64,000 nucleotides of DNA. Source: Homalodisca vitripennis (lineage: Eukaryota > Arthropoda > Insecta > Hemiptera > Cicadellidae). The translations under genes and the position numbers were made by a program. The first letter of the stretch is position 1; every line of letters starts with the position of its first letter. The stretch lies in the NCBI RefSeq assembly GCF_021130785.1, contig NW_025778059.1, positions 1 through 64,000 on the forward strand, read 5' to 3'. Below are positions 38,169 through 47,605 of the stretch, in pieces. The notes below the pieces were generated by a model, which searched no databases, was not told where the DNA came from, and was given only the letters and a program-made list of their open reading frames with translations.

Positions 38169-38327
38169 TGTTTGTTTTTTGTTTCCAAAAATTAATTGTT
38201 TTGTCTTTGATTGGTTTACAACTAAGCTGTTCTGTTTACAATAGTTAATTGCTGTGTTTTAAAGCTGTGGTGGCAGTGGTTGCTATAATATTTGGATTTT
38301 TATTTACCTAGCAGTAACACCGTGTCA

Positions 38328-39911
38328 TCAGCATACATAAGTGGTGTACAATGGCTTTGTAACACATGAAGAGAAGTCATTCGTGAATAAAATGACTGGT
38401 CCCAGTACAGAACCTTGTGGCACACCTCTTGTTGTAGTCTGGGTTTTTGATTTCACAGACTGAATTGTTCCTTTATCCATGTGTTTAATCTCTACTATTT
38501 GTTTTCTGTTGAGAAGGTAGCTCTCAAACCAGTCAGCTGCTTTCCCCTCAATACCCAGGTTCTTAAGCTTTCCCAGAAGTTGATTATGGTCCAGACAGTC
38601 GAAGGCTTTAGAGTAGTCAAGGAGTATTGCCATAGGAATGTTGTCAGATTCTAAGTGGTCAATAATAGTTTCGACTAAGTCAACTATAGCTGTAGATGTT
38701 GACTTTCCTGCCATAAAACCATGCTGTTTGTTGTTTAACAGGTTATGTTGATACAAATGTTGTAATAATCTGGCTAGGACAAGTTTCTCTATCACCTTAG
38801 AAAATGTGCTGATAAGGGAGATGGGCCTGTAGTTGTTTGCATCAGTTACATCACCTTTTTTAAATTTTGGGTAGACTTTTGCTACTTTTAGTAGTTCTGG
38901 AAATTTTCCTTGGGCAAAAGACTTATTAGCAATGTCAGTTAGTGGTAGCTGGATTTGTTCTTTGCAAGCTTTTACGATTTTTGCTGATATTCCATCCACC
39001 CCTGCAGACGGTTTTGCTTTGAATGTGTTAATTACACTGATTACTTCCTGTTCTGTAGTTGGGTGCAAGAAAAGGCTTGGTATGTTGTGATGTTGGTTTT
39101 GGGGAACTGGGAAAGTAGTGTTGATCTGACCATTTTGTTTTAGAGTGTTATCTGCAATCATGACAAAGTGATCGTTTAGATGGTTCGCAACGGCAGCTGG
39201 TTCATTTACTTCCCGTCCTTCTATATGCAAAGTTGTTGGTAGCATTTTTCTTTCTCCCATCTTCCTTTCATTATTAATGATTTTCCAAAGTGTTTTTGGT
39301 TTGTCATTTGATAGGGCAATACTCTTTGCTACTTCTAGTCGTTTAACAGTTCTTAGTTTCATATCATATGCTTTCTTTTTTGCCATTGCATCGTTCTTGT
39401 CCTCTTCTCGTCCTGTCAGGTTGTATTTGTCAAATGCCTCAAGGAAAATGTTCTTCAGTTGAACTGTCTCTCTGTCTGCAGAAACTTTTTGCTTTGTTCT
39501 TTTCCTTTTTGACTTGGTGACAGGGCAGGTTATGTCCAAAGCATTTGTCAGAATCTTGCAAAAATTTTCATATGATTCATCTACAGAGACTGACTCGAGA
39601 ACTATTTTCCAGTCTTGTAGGTCTAGCAGACTCCCCATGTTCATGATGTTTCTCGAACTGAGTATTCTATTTTCTGAAGTCAAGGACTGATCTTTGTGTT
39701 TCATTATGTTTCTAATTGTACATAGTTGGGCAGTGTGGTCTGATATTGCTGTGTTAATGATCGTCACATTTAAGTATTCATGGTCCAGGTTCGTACAGAC
39801 ACAATCTATGGAGGTCTTTGATGTAGGCGTGATTCTAGTAGGAGGAAGAGACAGTCGTGTCATGTTATGACTTAAGAGAATTTTCCGACAGGTGTTTTTG
39901 GTCAGGTCCAC
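38328..39911 (-). pseudogene. LINE ORF2, endonuclease end and reverse transcriptase core
   Basis: The longest open frame in the window (527 residues). Residues 30-65 hold the end of the endonuclease (SIDCVCTNL, then the catalytic-type ISDH at 56-59). Residues about 300-505 are reverse transcriptase: KPSAGVDGIS (300), NNYRPISLIS (359), the first catalytic Asp in LLDYSKAFDCLDH (430-442), and RGVPQGSVLGP (495-505). The second catalytic motif, MYADDTVLL, lies just past the end in another frame (YADD at 38,324-38,335), so a frameshift falls near 38,340 and destroys the enzyme. After VLGP the usual hydrophobic stretch is a few residues short. An intact protein would nick target DNA and copy its RNA there. 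The Met start is internal to the real ORF2. Confidence 0.9.
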
Positions 39912-40437
39912 TTTTTTATAATGTCAATATTAATATCTCCCATTATTAGCACCGGGTATTTTGATGTCGGTATTTTGTTTAATATCTCCGACATCATCTC
40001 AAGGTCTTCTTCCAGATTTCCCTGGTTTCTGTAGATACCCAGAACATAAACACATGTATGCTCTGTCTTAATTTTTACTAGAGCACCTTCTAATGTCAAT
40101 TCTCTACAAAGATCAGATATGTCAATGGCCTCAGAGTGTAGTGAGATGTTTTCACTGGCATATATTGCAAACCTCTCCCTTCTGGTGATGTTTCCTGCTG
40201 AAGTATGTGATTAGTGTATATCCAGTAAGTCGTGTGTTAAGCAGGAGCGGTTGTTTTAGTCCATGTTCTGTAAGAATAAGTATGTCTGGTTTAGTACTGA
40301 TTAGAAGTTCATTTACATGATCAATTTTGTTGGCTACTCTGTCAGTGTTTTGGTGGAGAATTTTAAGGATGTCGTGTGTTTGTCTTCCATTGCCAGTTTT
40401 TGCTATTTTCTAGTCCTTGGTTTTTGCTAGATGGCAT
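39902..40437 (-). pseudogene. LINE ORF2, N-terminal endonuclease region
   Basis: Two frames on the minus strand make up the endonuclease start. The upstream frame (about 40,430-40,180) gives HDILKILHQNTDRVANKID, LISTKPDILILTEHGLK and a TGYTLI segment, matching the first endonuclease blocks including the catalytic Glu in TEH. A shift near 40,185-40,195 moves to the second frame (to 39,902), with AIYASENISLHSE, VYVLGIYRNQG and the LIMGDINID block containing the conserved Asp and Asn. Another shift near 39,905 leads into the long RT frame. The two frameshifts make it non-functional. Confidence 0.75.
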
Positions 40438-40439
40438 TG

Positions 40440-40643
40440 TTCTAAAAATTACTTGATGACTTCTGAGACATTGTATTAGTACTGTCATTTGTTCTCAAGT
40501 AGGTGTCTGCTGTTCTCTTGATTTCGGTTGAAGATTCACCTATGTATTTGTTGAAGAAGTCTAAAAAAGTGTCATTGCTTTCGCGAATTTTTGCTGTCAT
40601 TGGAGGTCCTTTGTGTACTCTAAAAGTTCCAAACCCTTTGGGT
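40440..40643 (-). pseudogene. LINE ORF1, C-terminal remnant
   Basis: An open stretch of about 67 codons just upstream of ORF2 on the minus strand, reading VPKGFGTFRVHKGPP and then NDTFLDFFNKYIGES before a stop at about 40,440. Its place directly before the endonuclease, and similarity in style to the C-terminal ends of nucleic-acid-binding ORF1 proteins, suggest this identity. The rest of ORF1 is missing, which places the 5' truncation at about 40,645. Confidence 0.5.
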
Positions 40644-40807
40644 ACTTAATTACTCTGGAAGAAGACCAGCTTGTTGTGCCAACCCAGGGCTCACGGTCAT
40701 ACTTTTAGTTTTCTAAAATATTGCTGCCGTAGATCATACATACAACAGTCCTCGAAAGTGACTTGTTTCGTAAGTGTATATGTACATATAATTTCAATAA
40801 ACATTGA

Positions 40808-40880
40808 ATCACAAAAAGTAAATATTACATCGAATCTCTCACTTTCCGGATGTAGGTGCTACCACTACACCACAGAGCCC
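40808..40880 (-). repeat. tRNA-derived SINE, copy B
   Basis: On the minus strand: GGGCTCTGTGG, then TGGTGTAGTGGTAGCAC (a good RNA polymerase III A box), ATCCGGAAAGTGAGAG (anticodon-arm region), a decayed B box (GAGATTCGATG), and the family tail CTTTTTGTGATT. It ends at about 40,808. The B box is too degraded for a working tRNA gene. Confidence 0.65.
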
Positions 40881-40964
40881 AAAAGAAATACCTGTCAAAC
40901 GACTTTTTACAATCATTAGATTTGTATAAGCGGTAATATACTGATTTAATTCTAATTGCCAGTA

Positions 40965-41013
40965 AATCACAAAAAGACTTGCTCCACCGAGACTCGAACC
41001 CTGATCTCTCAAT
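40965..41013 (-). repeat. tRNA-derived SINE, copy C (3' half)
   Basis: On the minus strand: GAGAGATCAGGGTTCGAGTC (intact B box GGTTCGAGTC), TCGGTGGAGCAAGT, then CTTTTTGTGATT. The A-box half is missing. It lies about 85 bp from copy B in the same orientation. Confidence 0.65.
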
Positions 41014-42099
41014 GAAATTATGAACTCAATAAACCATACACACAGTAAGTTTGGCTAATAGGCTACATACATTATGACTTGGATTGTTTTGTTTCATACG
41101 AATTTCTAATACAGAGACATAATGGATTCGAATAAAAATGTATGCAAACTGTAAATAATGGTTATTTCCGTTCAATAAGTATTTTACAGTAAATGAAATG
41201 AAAACAGATATTTGTGTAGTAATTGTGTGAGGATATAGAGTTAGGACGTCATTAAACTCTCTTGTTACATCAACAAAATTACACAGTGATGTTTTTCTCA
41301 ATCCAATATTTTTGTTGACAGCAATGTTGAGGTTTGTCTATTTATTTCGAATTATATAAACTGTAACTATTGTTCAGTAATCGTGTATACACCAAAGAAG
41401 GAAAATCCTTAAAATTGATTCTAACCCCATCTTTCGCTTTTATCTTAATTTGTAAGAGTTCTAAACAATTGAAGTCGTGAAGTACTTAACTTCTAAGTAT
41501 GAAATATTAAATTTACTTAGATTATAATCGCGATAAGATCTCAAACCTGTAAATTATACCTTCAAACGTTAGTTATAAAGAAAAAAATGTGGTAATAGCT
41601 ATAATTATATTATCACAAGTAAGACTAACAGCGTTTCTAATGGTATACAACATTGTCCATATATCACTTCCATTGTTATGGATATGTCTCCATGTATTCT
41701 CTGAATCATCAGCGCATAACAATGACAGTCAATACAAACCTTGCCATTTAGATACTGACGTGAGATATGGTGTGGGCAGCCTGGGTCAGTGTTATTGTGT
41801 ATTGTTGAGGCATGCACACGTTTACACAAGTTCTAGCAGTCGCCGGTGTTGTACGGTGATACCTACGGACGTTGGAAACCGGTTAGTACGTACTGAAGTT
41901 TGTTCAAGTCCAGTAAACACCCTGTCGGAGTGTTTTGCGAAACACATATCACATATTCATTTCAGTAGGTTCACTGTTCACTTGTGATAGATTACTTCCG
42001 TTCTATTTACGGTTGTACATGGAGATTCATTTTGTAGCTGTTCAATGCTGTGTTCATAACACAAAAGTGTAGTACTAAACAATTTAGAACATAATGCAG
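41014..42099. other. Unassigned sequence
   Basis: No recognised gene. The longest frame (41,589-41,987, plus strand) is a 132-codon ORF with a hydrophobic start and cysteine-rich end but no family match, and it is within what chance allows in this much sequence. The strand opposite it is also open for 74 codons. Confidence 0.45.
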
Positions 42100-42400
42100 C
42101 TATGGTGGGAAGCGTTGATTCAATGTGAATGTTGAGTTTAGCTCCAGTTCACCTTCCTCTTAGTGCAGCGTCTGGAACCTCATGAGACAATGAGAAGACC
42201 TCTTCACATACAGTAGATTGCACTATAATTTGAAGTCTAGGTGACTCGAAACGATGTAAAGAGTTCATTTTGAGCTTCTTCGTCGTCGACTTTTTTTGGA
42301 TCTCTTTAAAAGAACAGACTCCAGATTCCAGGAGTCTAGTCTGGGACAGCGTAAGATTCCAGACACTGCACTGCACTTAGAGAAAGTGAACTGAAGATTT
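42100..42400 (+). repeat. Dispersed repeat pair, copy 1
   Basis: Matches 47,290-47,605 in the same orientation. Shared blocks: ATTCAATGT, TAGCTCCAGTT, GTGCAGCG, GTCGACTTTTTTTGGATCTC, ACTCCAGATTCCAGGAGTC and AGTCTG. ACTCC/GGAGT is a small hairpin conserved in both copies. The element is unknown; no coding frame is shared. Confidence 0.7.
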
Positions 42401-43149
42401 TACAATTTATTCCTGTTAATCCACGGAGTGTTCAAGTGACGTGTTGGTTTTTGCTAAATCCAGTATGCGTTCTACTAAAAGGTATAAACCAGCCAAAGGT
42501 TGTACTTTTGGATTGTAAAGACAAAAAAGAATCATATCTTAATAAACAATGGCTTCACGTTTATTGTACATAATTTTTCTTCTATTTTCTAAAAGTTTTA
42601 ATAACTTAATAAATACAATTTTATTTTAGCACAACCTAAATCAATGCCAGATTGTTTTAAAATTTACTCTCACTTACCTTTTATTATTTTTATACTATAT
42701 AAACAAAACAGATGTGTACAACAATTGTAAATTCAATTATATGTAATGTATATAAATTGACGAGTCTGTATTGAAATAAAATAAAATTTAATATTGCTAT
42801 TATTATAAAATTAAATGTACAATGTGTTATTATAAGTTATGAAAAAGTATTTGTTAGTAAAAAGAAGTTTTTTTTAGATTTGTGTGTAAATATTCTTTTC
42901 CTAGGCAAATGACATCCATTGGAAAAACTCCGTCTGTTCACCCTGGTTGAGAGTTCTGTTTACTGAGTAACTACTTCTAGACGTGGCAGTGGACATTATT
43001 GTCCGGGCATGACTAATACACTTTACGAGGCGTCCTCCGCTTCTATTCATCCCCTGTCCCTCTCTACATCAATAGCTTTCTTCAACTTGAAATAAAAGAG
43101 ATTTACCTTCTAGGTTCAAACTACCTTAGGTCACGGGCTATTTGACCTA
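42401..43149. other. Unassigned AT-rich flank of the Tc1-like element
   Basis: Ordinary AT-rich sequence with no recognised gene or repeat. The last two bases (TA, 43,148-43,149) are one copy of the target-site duplication of the transposon that follows. Confidence 0.5.
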
Positions 43150-44478
43150 CAGAAGGGTGGCCAAATTATTAGACTAGACATTCAAATTTACGACATTTTA
43201 AGTTATCTCGTAACTATGCTTTATTAATCCTGGAATATATTGTTATTTTTTCATATATTTGCATTCGTTACATTATATTAGAACTTTATATTTCTATTTG
43301 AGGCATTGAAGTTAATGTCATATCCAGTTGGTAGCACTTAAATCAGCTGACGATTTTTAGGCAATTTTAACTGAACATAAACTCAACTTCTGTATGTATC
43401 TAATATTGGTTATTCTTGTTTTTAGTGGGGTTTCCTTGTAATATGAGCTGGTAACAGTGTTAGTAGTGGATTCTGGTTGTAAAACCGTCAAAGGTTGTGT
43501 GTTTTTTTTTACTTTTAATATTTTAAGAATACTTCAAGAGTGAGGCCACTTTTTAACTCATAAGAAAAAAGCTTCAGTAAAGATTCTTTTGAAAGAAAGA
43601 TGTTATTCACAAACTGAACTAGCGTAAAGGTTGGGTATTTCTAAAAGATCAGTAAGTAGGATCAAGTGAACCTGTGACCAAAACCTAAGTAATCAGACGC
43701 ATCGAGTTGGAAAATGTGGCCGCAAGCCCAAAAGGAATGATAGATTGGTCAGGAAACTAAAAGAATATTGTTTAAAACAAACAGGAGACTTACCACAAAC
43801 AAATGGCTGACCAGATAAACGAGTATGGAGCCAATATTTCACCTAGAAGTGTGAGAAGATTGTTAAACACAGAAGGACTCAACGCTCGCAGACCAAGGAA
43901 AAAGCGAAAGATCACGTCTACCATGGCAAAGAAGCGATTAGAGTGGGCTAAAGGCTTAGACCATTGGACAACAGAGTATTTGGAAAAAGTAAGTCATAAA
44001 ATATCTATGTGCTGCAAAGGAGAACTAATTCCACAGACTCAAGATTGGTTTCCAAATGGGGAGTTTATTTTTAAGAATGCTGGTGATCCATGCCATAAAG
44101 CCAAGACAGTAACAAGATTTCTCAGTGAATCAGACATCAGTGTGCTTCCTTGACCAGGTAACAGCCCTGACATGAATCCAATTGATAATTTGTGGTCAAT
44201 TGTCAAGAAAAGAATGCTAAAGAAGAAGGTGACCACACGTCAAGGGCTTGTGAATTTTTAATTAATTAAAGTGTGGTACCACATTGAAGAAATCAAAGAG
44301 AACTGTACAAAATTGGTCCAGAGCATGCCAAAGAGTTTTGAAATGTTGATAAAGAACAAGGGTATACACACAAAATATTAGTTTATACAATTTGATGTAC
44401 ACAGATATTTAAAAACGATTTTAATAAAATAATTTCCCCCGAAAACTAGTTCTAGTCTAATAATTTGGCCACCCTCTG
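43150..44478 (+). mobile_element. Tc1-like DNA transposon, internally deleted
   Basis: The element is 1,329 bp, bounded by near-perfect terminal inverted repeats of 28-29 bp (43,150-43,178 and 44,451-44,478). These start CAGA(A)GGGTGGCCAAATT and differ by a single extra A. Both ends are flanked by TA (43,148-43,149 and 44,479-44,480), the target duplication of Tc1/mariner elements. Inside is a broken transposase. Size, TA duplication and protein fragments agree. Confidence 0.93.
43590..44381 (+). pseudogene. Tc1-like transposase pseudogene
   Basis: The N-terminal part (43,590-43,790) is a decayed helix-turn-helix region: RLGISKRSVSRIK, then a GKCGRKPKRNDRLVRKLKE segment, with an in-frame stop and a shift near 43,785. 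The frame 43,803-44,153 continues with ISPRSVRRLLNTEGL and ARRPRKKRK, then WTTEYLEKV at residues 55-63. There it jumps straight to LIPQTQDWFPNGEFIF, so the segment with the first catalytic Asp is deleted. NAGDPCHKAK is the degraded second-Asp block. A TGA at 44,151-44,153 replaces the Trp expected in LPWPG. After it, SPDMNPIDNLWSIVKKR follows, with Asp where the family has Glu. It ends in KNKGIHTKY and TAG (44,379-44,381). Confidence 0.88.
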
Positions 44479-45469
44479 TAAGGTACCTTTTCGACCTGCT
44501 AACGCCTTTTTAGAGCCATGGTAGCGCTACGCCATATGCCGCAGACGCCCATTGGAGTGACATCGAGGATATCACTCGAGCGCAATTGTTTCCCTCCATT
44601 TTGAAATTTAAGTTACATATCTTTTCTTAGTTATTATAATAGATTAAAACCTGTTCGTTTGTACTCTAGTGTATTTTTTGTACCAAGATAATTAGTACAA
44701 AGAATGTGGGAACTTTCGGGATCGTGATAAACTCAAAATAAGTGAGAAAGATCGTGACATTACTTCTGATTCGGATTTATAGATTACTTGTATAATAGTT
44801 GTTATAGCTGAAAACATCCAAGTGATAGCAGTAATGAATATGATCATGCTAAATGCTAAATTATGTATGATAATGTAACTATGATGATGCATGTATTCCT
44901 GTATATGTACAAGTGATTGTGAGTGTTATAAATTTGTTCATCCAATTAATAAACGTTGTAACAATAAAAAGAATTTTTCTGTCTGTGTCCAAAATTGACG
45001 TGACGCTGACTTTTTAGCCTTACTCTGCTCGTCCTCATGGCTCGCTGGCTTATGCGAGGATCTTATCAACCATAACAATGTGGAGAGTAGTTTGATGGAC
45101 GTATAGACAATGAGAAGGGGGAGTTTACGTATGTGTGTTATTATATATACATATATTCATTTTAGGAACATACATATTTGTGAGCAGCACAGTGAGTAAG
45201 AGTGAAGAGAAAAGCTGATATCCATTAAGACCATATTCAGCTAACCCACTGGCTACACAGTTATCTATATAAGAATCTTATAAAAGAGCATGTTAGTCGT
45301 GAATGTACGAGAATGATTCCAGATAAGATTAAAGTGTCCTCAGGGTTATATTCTAATCTTTTATAACAATTAAAAATCTAATCTGTGACCTAAATAATAT
45401 AAATGAGATAAGCGGATAACACTGTTTACAATTTCTCTCACATAAGTAAAGCTTATCAATATTGGCATC
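44479..45469. other. Unassigned sequence with one hairpin
   Basis: At 44,553-44,575, GAGTGACATCGAGGATATCACTC is a self-complementary stretch (GAGTGA/TCACTC and ATC/GAT around a short loop) in a GC-richer patch (44,505-44,600). Otherwise it is AT-rich with no recognised gene. Confidence 0.45.
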
Positions 45470-45689
45470 TGTAACGGACAGTGTAGCCAGGTGCAGCATA
45501 CAGCTGTGGTAACTCGGACAGCTGGGCTAGGTCAGTAATCTGAGACAGCATTGTTGACGGCACGCACAGCACACCCGTCACACGGCGCGGCGCTCACACA
45601 CCTCACACTGCGCTGTGCTGCACCTCAACCACAGTCGGGCGGCCCAGCGAGCGTGTCAAATCAGTAGCCTCTATGTACGGTACGTTACA
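45470..45689. repeat. Possible small solo LTR or short inverted-end element
   Basis: A 220-bp GC-rich island that begins TGTAACG (45,470) and ends CGTTACA (45,683-45,689), a perfect seven-base inverted pair with LTR-style TG...CA ends. The start TGTAACG read on the minus strand equals the inferred LTR start of the gypsy element at 61,727, although the following sequence differs. No obvious target duplication flanks it. A chance pairing around a GC-rich patch is possible. Confidence 0.35.
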
Positions 45690-46302
45690 AAATTCAAGGG
45701 TCAGAACGTCACTATCTATTGGTGCTTTAGCGTTATAACAAAATATTTATTATACCTCAGGCCAAGGTTATCATGATACCAAATACAATAAATAGATTTG
45801 GAAATAAAAAATAAAACACTTTTTGAAGAAACTGGGTAGTTTTATACAAATTATGAGGAGTTCAACAATTTTTTATTAAAAATTAAAACTGTTTATATCG
45901 TATTCGAGCCAAGTATTCGTACAATTCTTTGTCTTTTCGTTTATACTGGATGACAGTTATTTTGGTATAGAAAAAAAATCATTAATATTTGGATAGCGCG
46001 TACTGCATTTTCAAATCAATTAAAACTTTAACGCTGAAAGACATTGTAAATGTAGACTTAATCTTTATAATTGTTTTTAATCCACTATTTTAAAAATCGT
46101 AAAATTTGAATCTAGGTTTAATGTTATTACTATTAATAATTTTCCCAATTGGTGCAAAAATGTTCATTTTAAATTGTATTAGTGGACACAGCTTAAAAAT
46201 GAATAACATAGTATGTGAGCATTATAACATACATAAGTAACATAAGTTAGTATTAAGAATAACAAAAAACTGAAGCATGACTGGTGTGAGTTGGCACGGT
46301 AG
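45690..46302. other. Unassigned AT-rich sequence
   Basis: No recognised gene, RNA or repeat. It lies between the GC-rich island and the 127-bp minisatellite. Confidence 0.5.
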
Positions 46303-47063
46303 CTCTGTCTACAACACGGCCTAGTTCTGTAGTCTGCTATAAATATGTGTGTCTGGTGTGGGTCTGACTGGAGTATATTCACTGCGGTGTCACCACATTC
46401 GAGGCACAAGACACCGATGGATACAATGTTGCAGTCTAAAACACCGCCTAGTTCTGTAGTCTGCTATAAATATGTGTGTCTGGTGTGGGTCTGACTGGAG
46501 TATATTCACTGCGGTGTCACCACATTCGAGGCACAAGACACCGATGGATACAATGTTGCAGTCTAAAACACCGCCTAGTTCTGTAGTCTGCTATAAATAT
46601 GTGTCTGATGTGGGTCTGACTGGAGTATATTCACTGCGGTGTCACCACATTCGAGGCACAAGACACCGATGGATACAATGTTGCAGTCTACAACACGGCC
46701 TAGTTCTGTAGTCTGCTATAAATATGTGTGTCTGGTGTGGGTCTGACTGGAGTATATTCACTGCGGTGTCACCACATTCGAGGCACAAGACACCGATGGA
46801 TACAATGTTGCAGTCTACAACACGGCCTAGTTCTGTAGTCTGCTATAAATATGTGTGTCTGGTGTGGGTCTGACTGGAGTATATTCACTGCGGTGTCACC
46901 ACATTCGAGGCACAAGACACCGATGGATACAATGTTGCAGTCTACAACACGGGCCCTAGTTCTGTTGTCTGCTATAAATATGTGTGTCTGGTGTGGGTCT
47001 GACTGGAGTATATTTACTGCGGTGTCACCACATTCGAGGCACAAGACACCGATGGATACAATG
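46303..47063 (+). repeat. Minisatellite, 127-bp unit, six copies
   Basis: CTGCTATAAATATGTG recurs at 46,334, 46,461, 46,588, 46,713, 46,840 and 46,969 (spacings 127, 127, 125, 127, 129). Units also contain TCTGGTGTGGGTCTGACTGG, ACTGCGGTGTCACCACATTC and GGCACAAGACACCGATGG. Copies are almost identical. One lacks a GT dinucleotide and one has two extra bases. Open frames in both directions are translations of the unit. CTATAAATA in each unit is TATA-box-like, but nothing supports promoter function. Confidence 0.93.
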
Positions 47064-47289
47064 TACCACCACGTACACGGTCCAGGCTACGAGTATTTGC
47101 GACGTTGCCAGTTCGGCGCGTAATTGTGAGCAGTTGGACCAAAATAAATCAGCTGTTTTTTATTTATCTTTGTGTTTGTTTCTCGCTTACTGTCTCGGGA
47201 AATGTGAGTTACTCGTTGTGTTCAGTTTTGTACGACACAGTTGTGCTATTATTGCTAATCTTGAGTTCCGACACTGGTTTGTCCAAGCA
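47064..47289. other. Unassigned sequence between minisatellite and repeat
   Basis: Short stretch with overlapping open frames of about 100 codons that begin in the minisatellite. No family is recognised. Confidence 0.4.
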
Positions 47290-47605
47290 CACAACGTTGG
47301 AAGTATTCAATGTAAATGATCAATGTAGCTCCAGTTTACGTTCCTGTTGGTGCAGCGACTTTTGTGCACCTGCAACAGACAATTTTGTTGACGAGACAAC
47401 GTGAATGACTTTTCACCTAGATTACACTATATTCTTTGATCTTGGTGTCTCTGATGACGGAACGATGCAAAGTTCATTTTATCTTCGTAGTCGACTTTTT
47501 TTGGATCTCTTTAGACGGACATGACTCCAGATTCCAGGAGTCAAGTCTGTTACAGTGCCAGATTTCAGATGATGCACTAAAAGAGGAAGGTCACTTTTAA
47601 TATGT
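47290..47605 (+). repeat. Dispersed repeat pair, copy 2
   Basis: Counterpart of 42,100-42,400, same orientation. Contains TAGCTCCAGTT, GTGCAGCG, GTCGACTTTTTTTGGATCTC and ACTCCAGATTCCAGGAGTC. It begins about 230 bp after the 127-bp array. Confidence 0.7.

Larger units (their letters stand above)
37394..40650 (-). mobile_element. 5'-truncated non-LTR retrotransposon (LINE, Jockey/CR1/L2 group)
   Basis: Reading on the minus strand the element runs from the end of an ORF1-like protein (about 40,643-40,440), through an ORF2 with apurinic-type endonuclease and reverse transcriptase, to an AATAAAG signal (37,424-37,430) and a tail of four TATTGTC units (37,394-37,421). Such short tandem tails are typical of CR1/L2-like elements. 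Length is about 3.25 kb. ORF1 is present only as its last ~67 codons, so the copy is 5'-truncated. Several frameshifts mean it is dead. The exact clade is not settled. Confidence 0.85.

Noticed and set aside
39277..39462. Plus-strand 61-codon frame
   Set aside because: Antisense of the LINE ORF2 region between endonuclease and RT.
25664..41013. Functional tRNA genes at the three tRNA-like heads
   Set aside because: A and B boxes carry extra bases or are decayed, one copy is half missing, and all share a non-tRNA tail. They are SINE copies.
41589..41987. 132-codon frame with hydrophobic start and nine cysteines, possibly secreted
   Set aside because: About one frame of this length is not surprising by chance in 40 kb of AT-rich DNA, it matches no family I know, and the opposite strand is partly open too. 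Transcript support would be needed.
46472..47319. Frames of 79-111 codons on both strands
   Set aside because: They are read-through of the 127-bp minisatellite.
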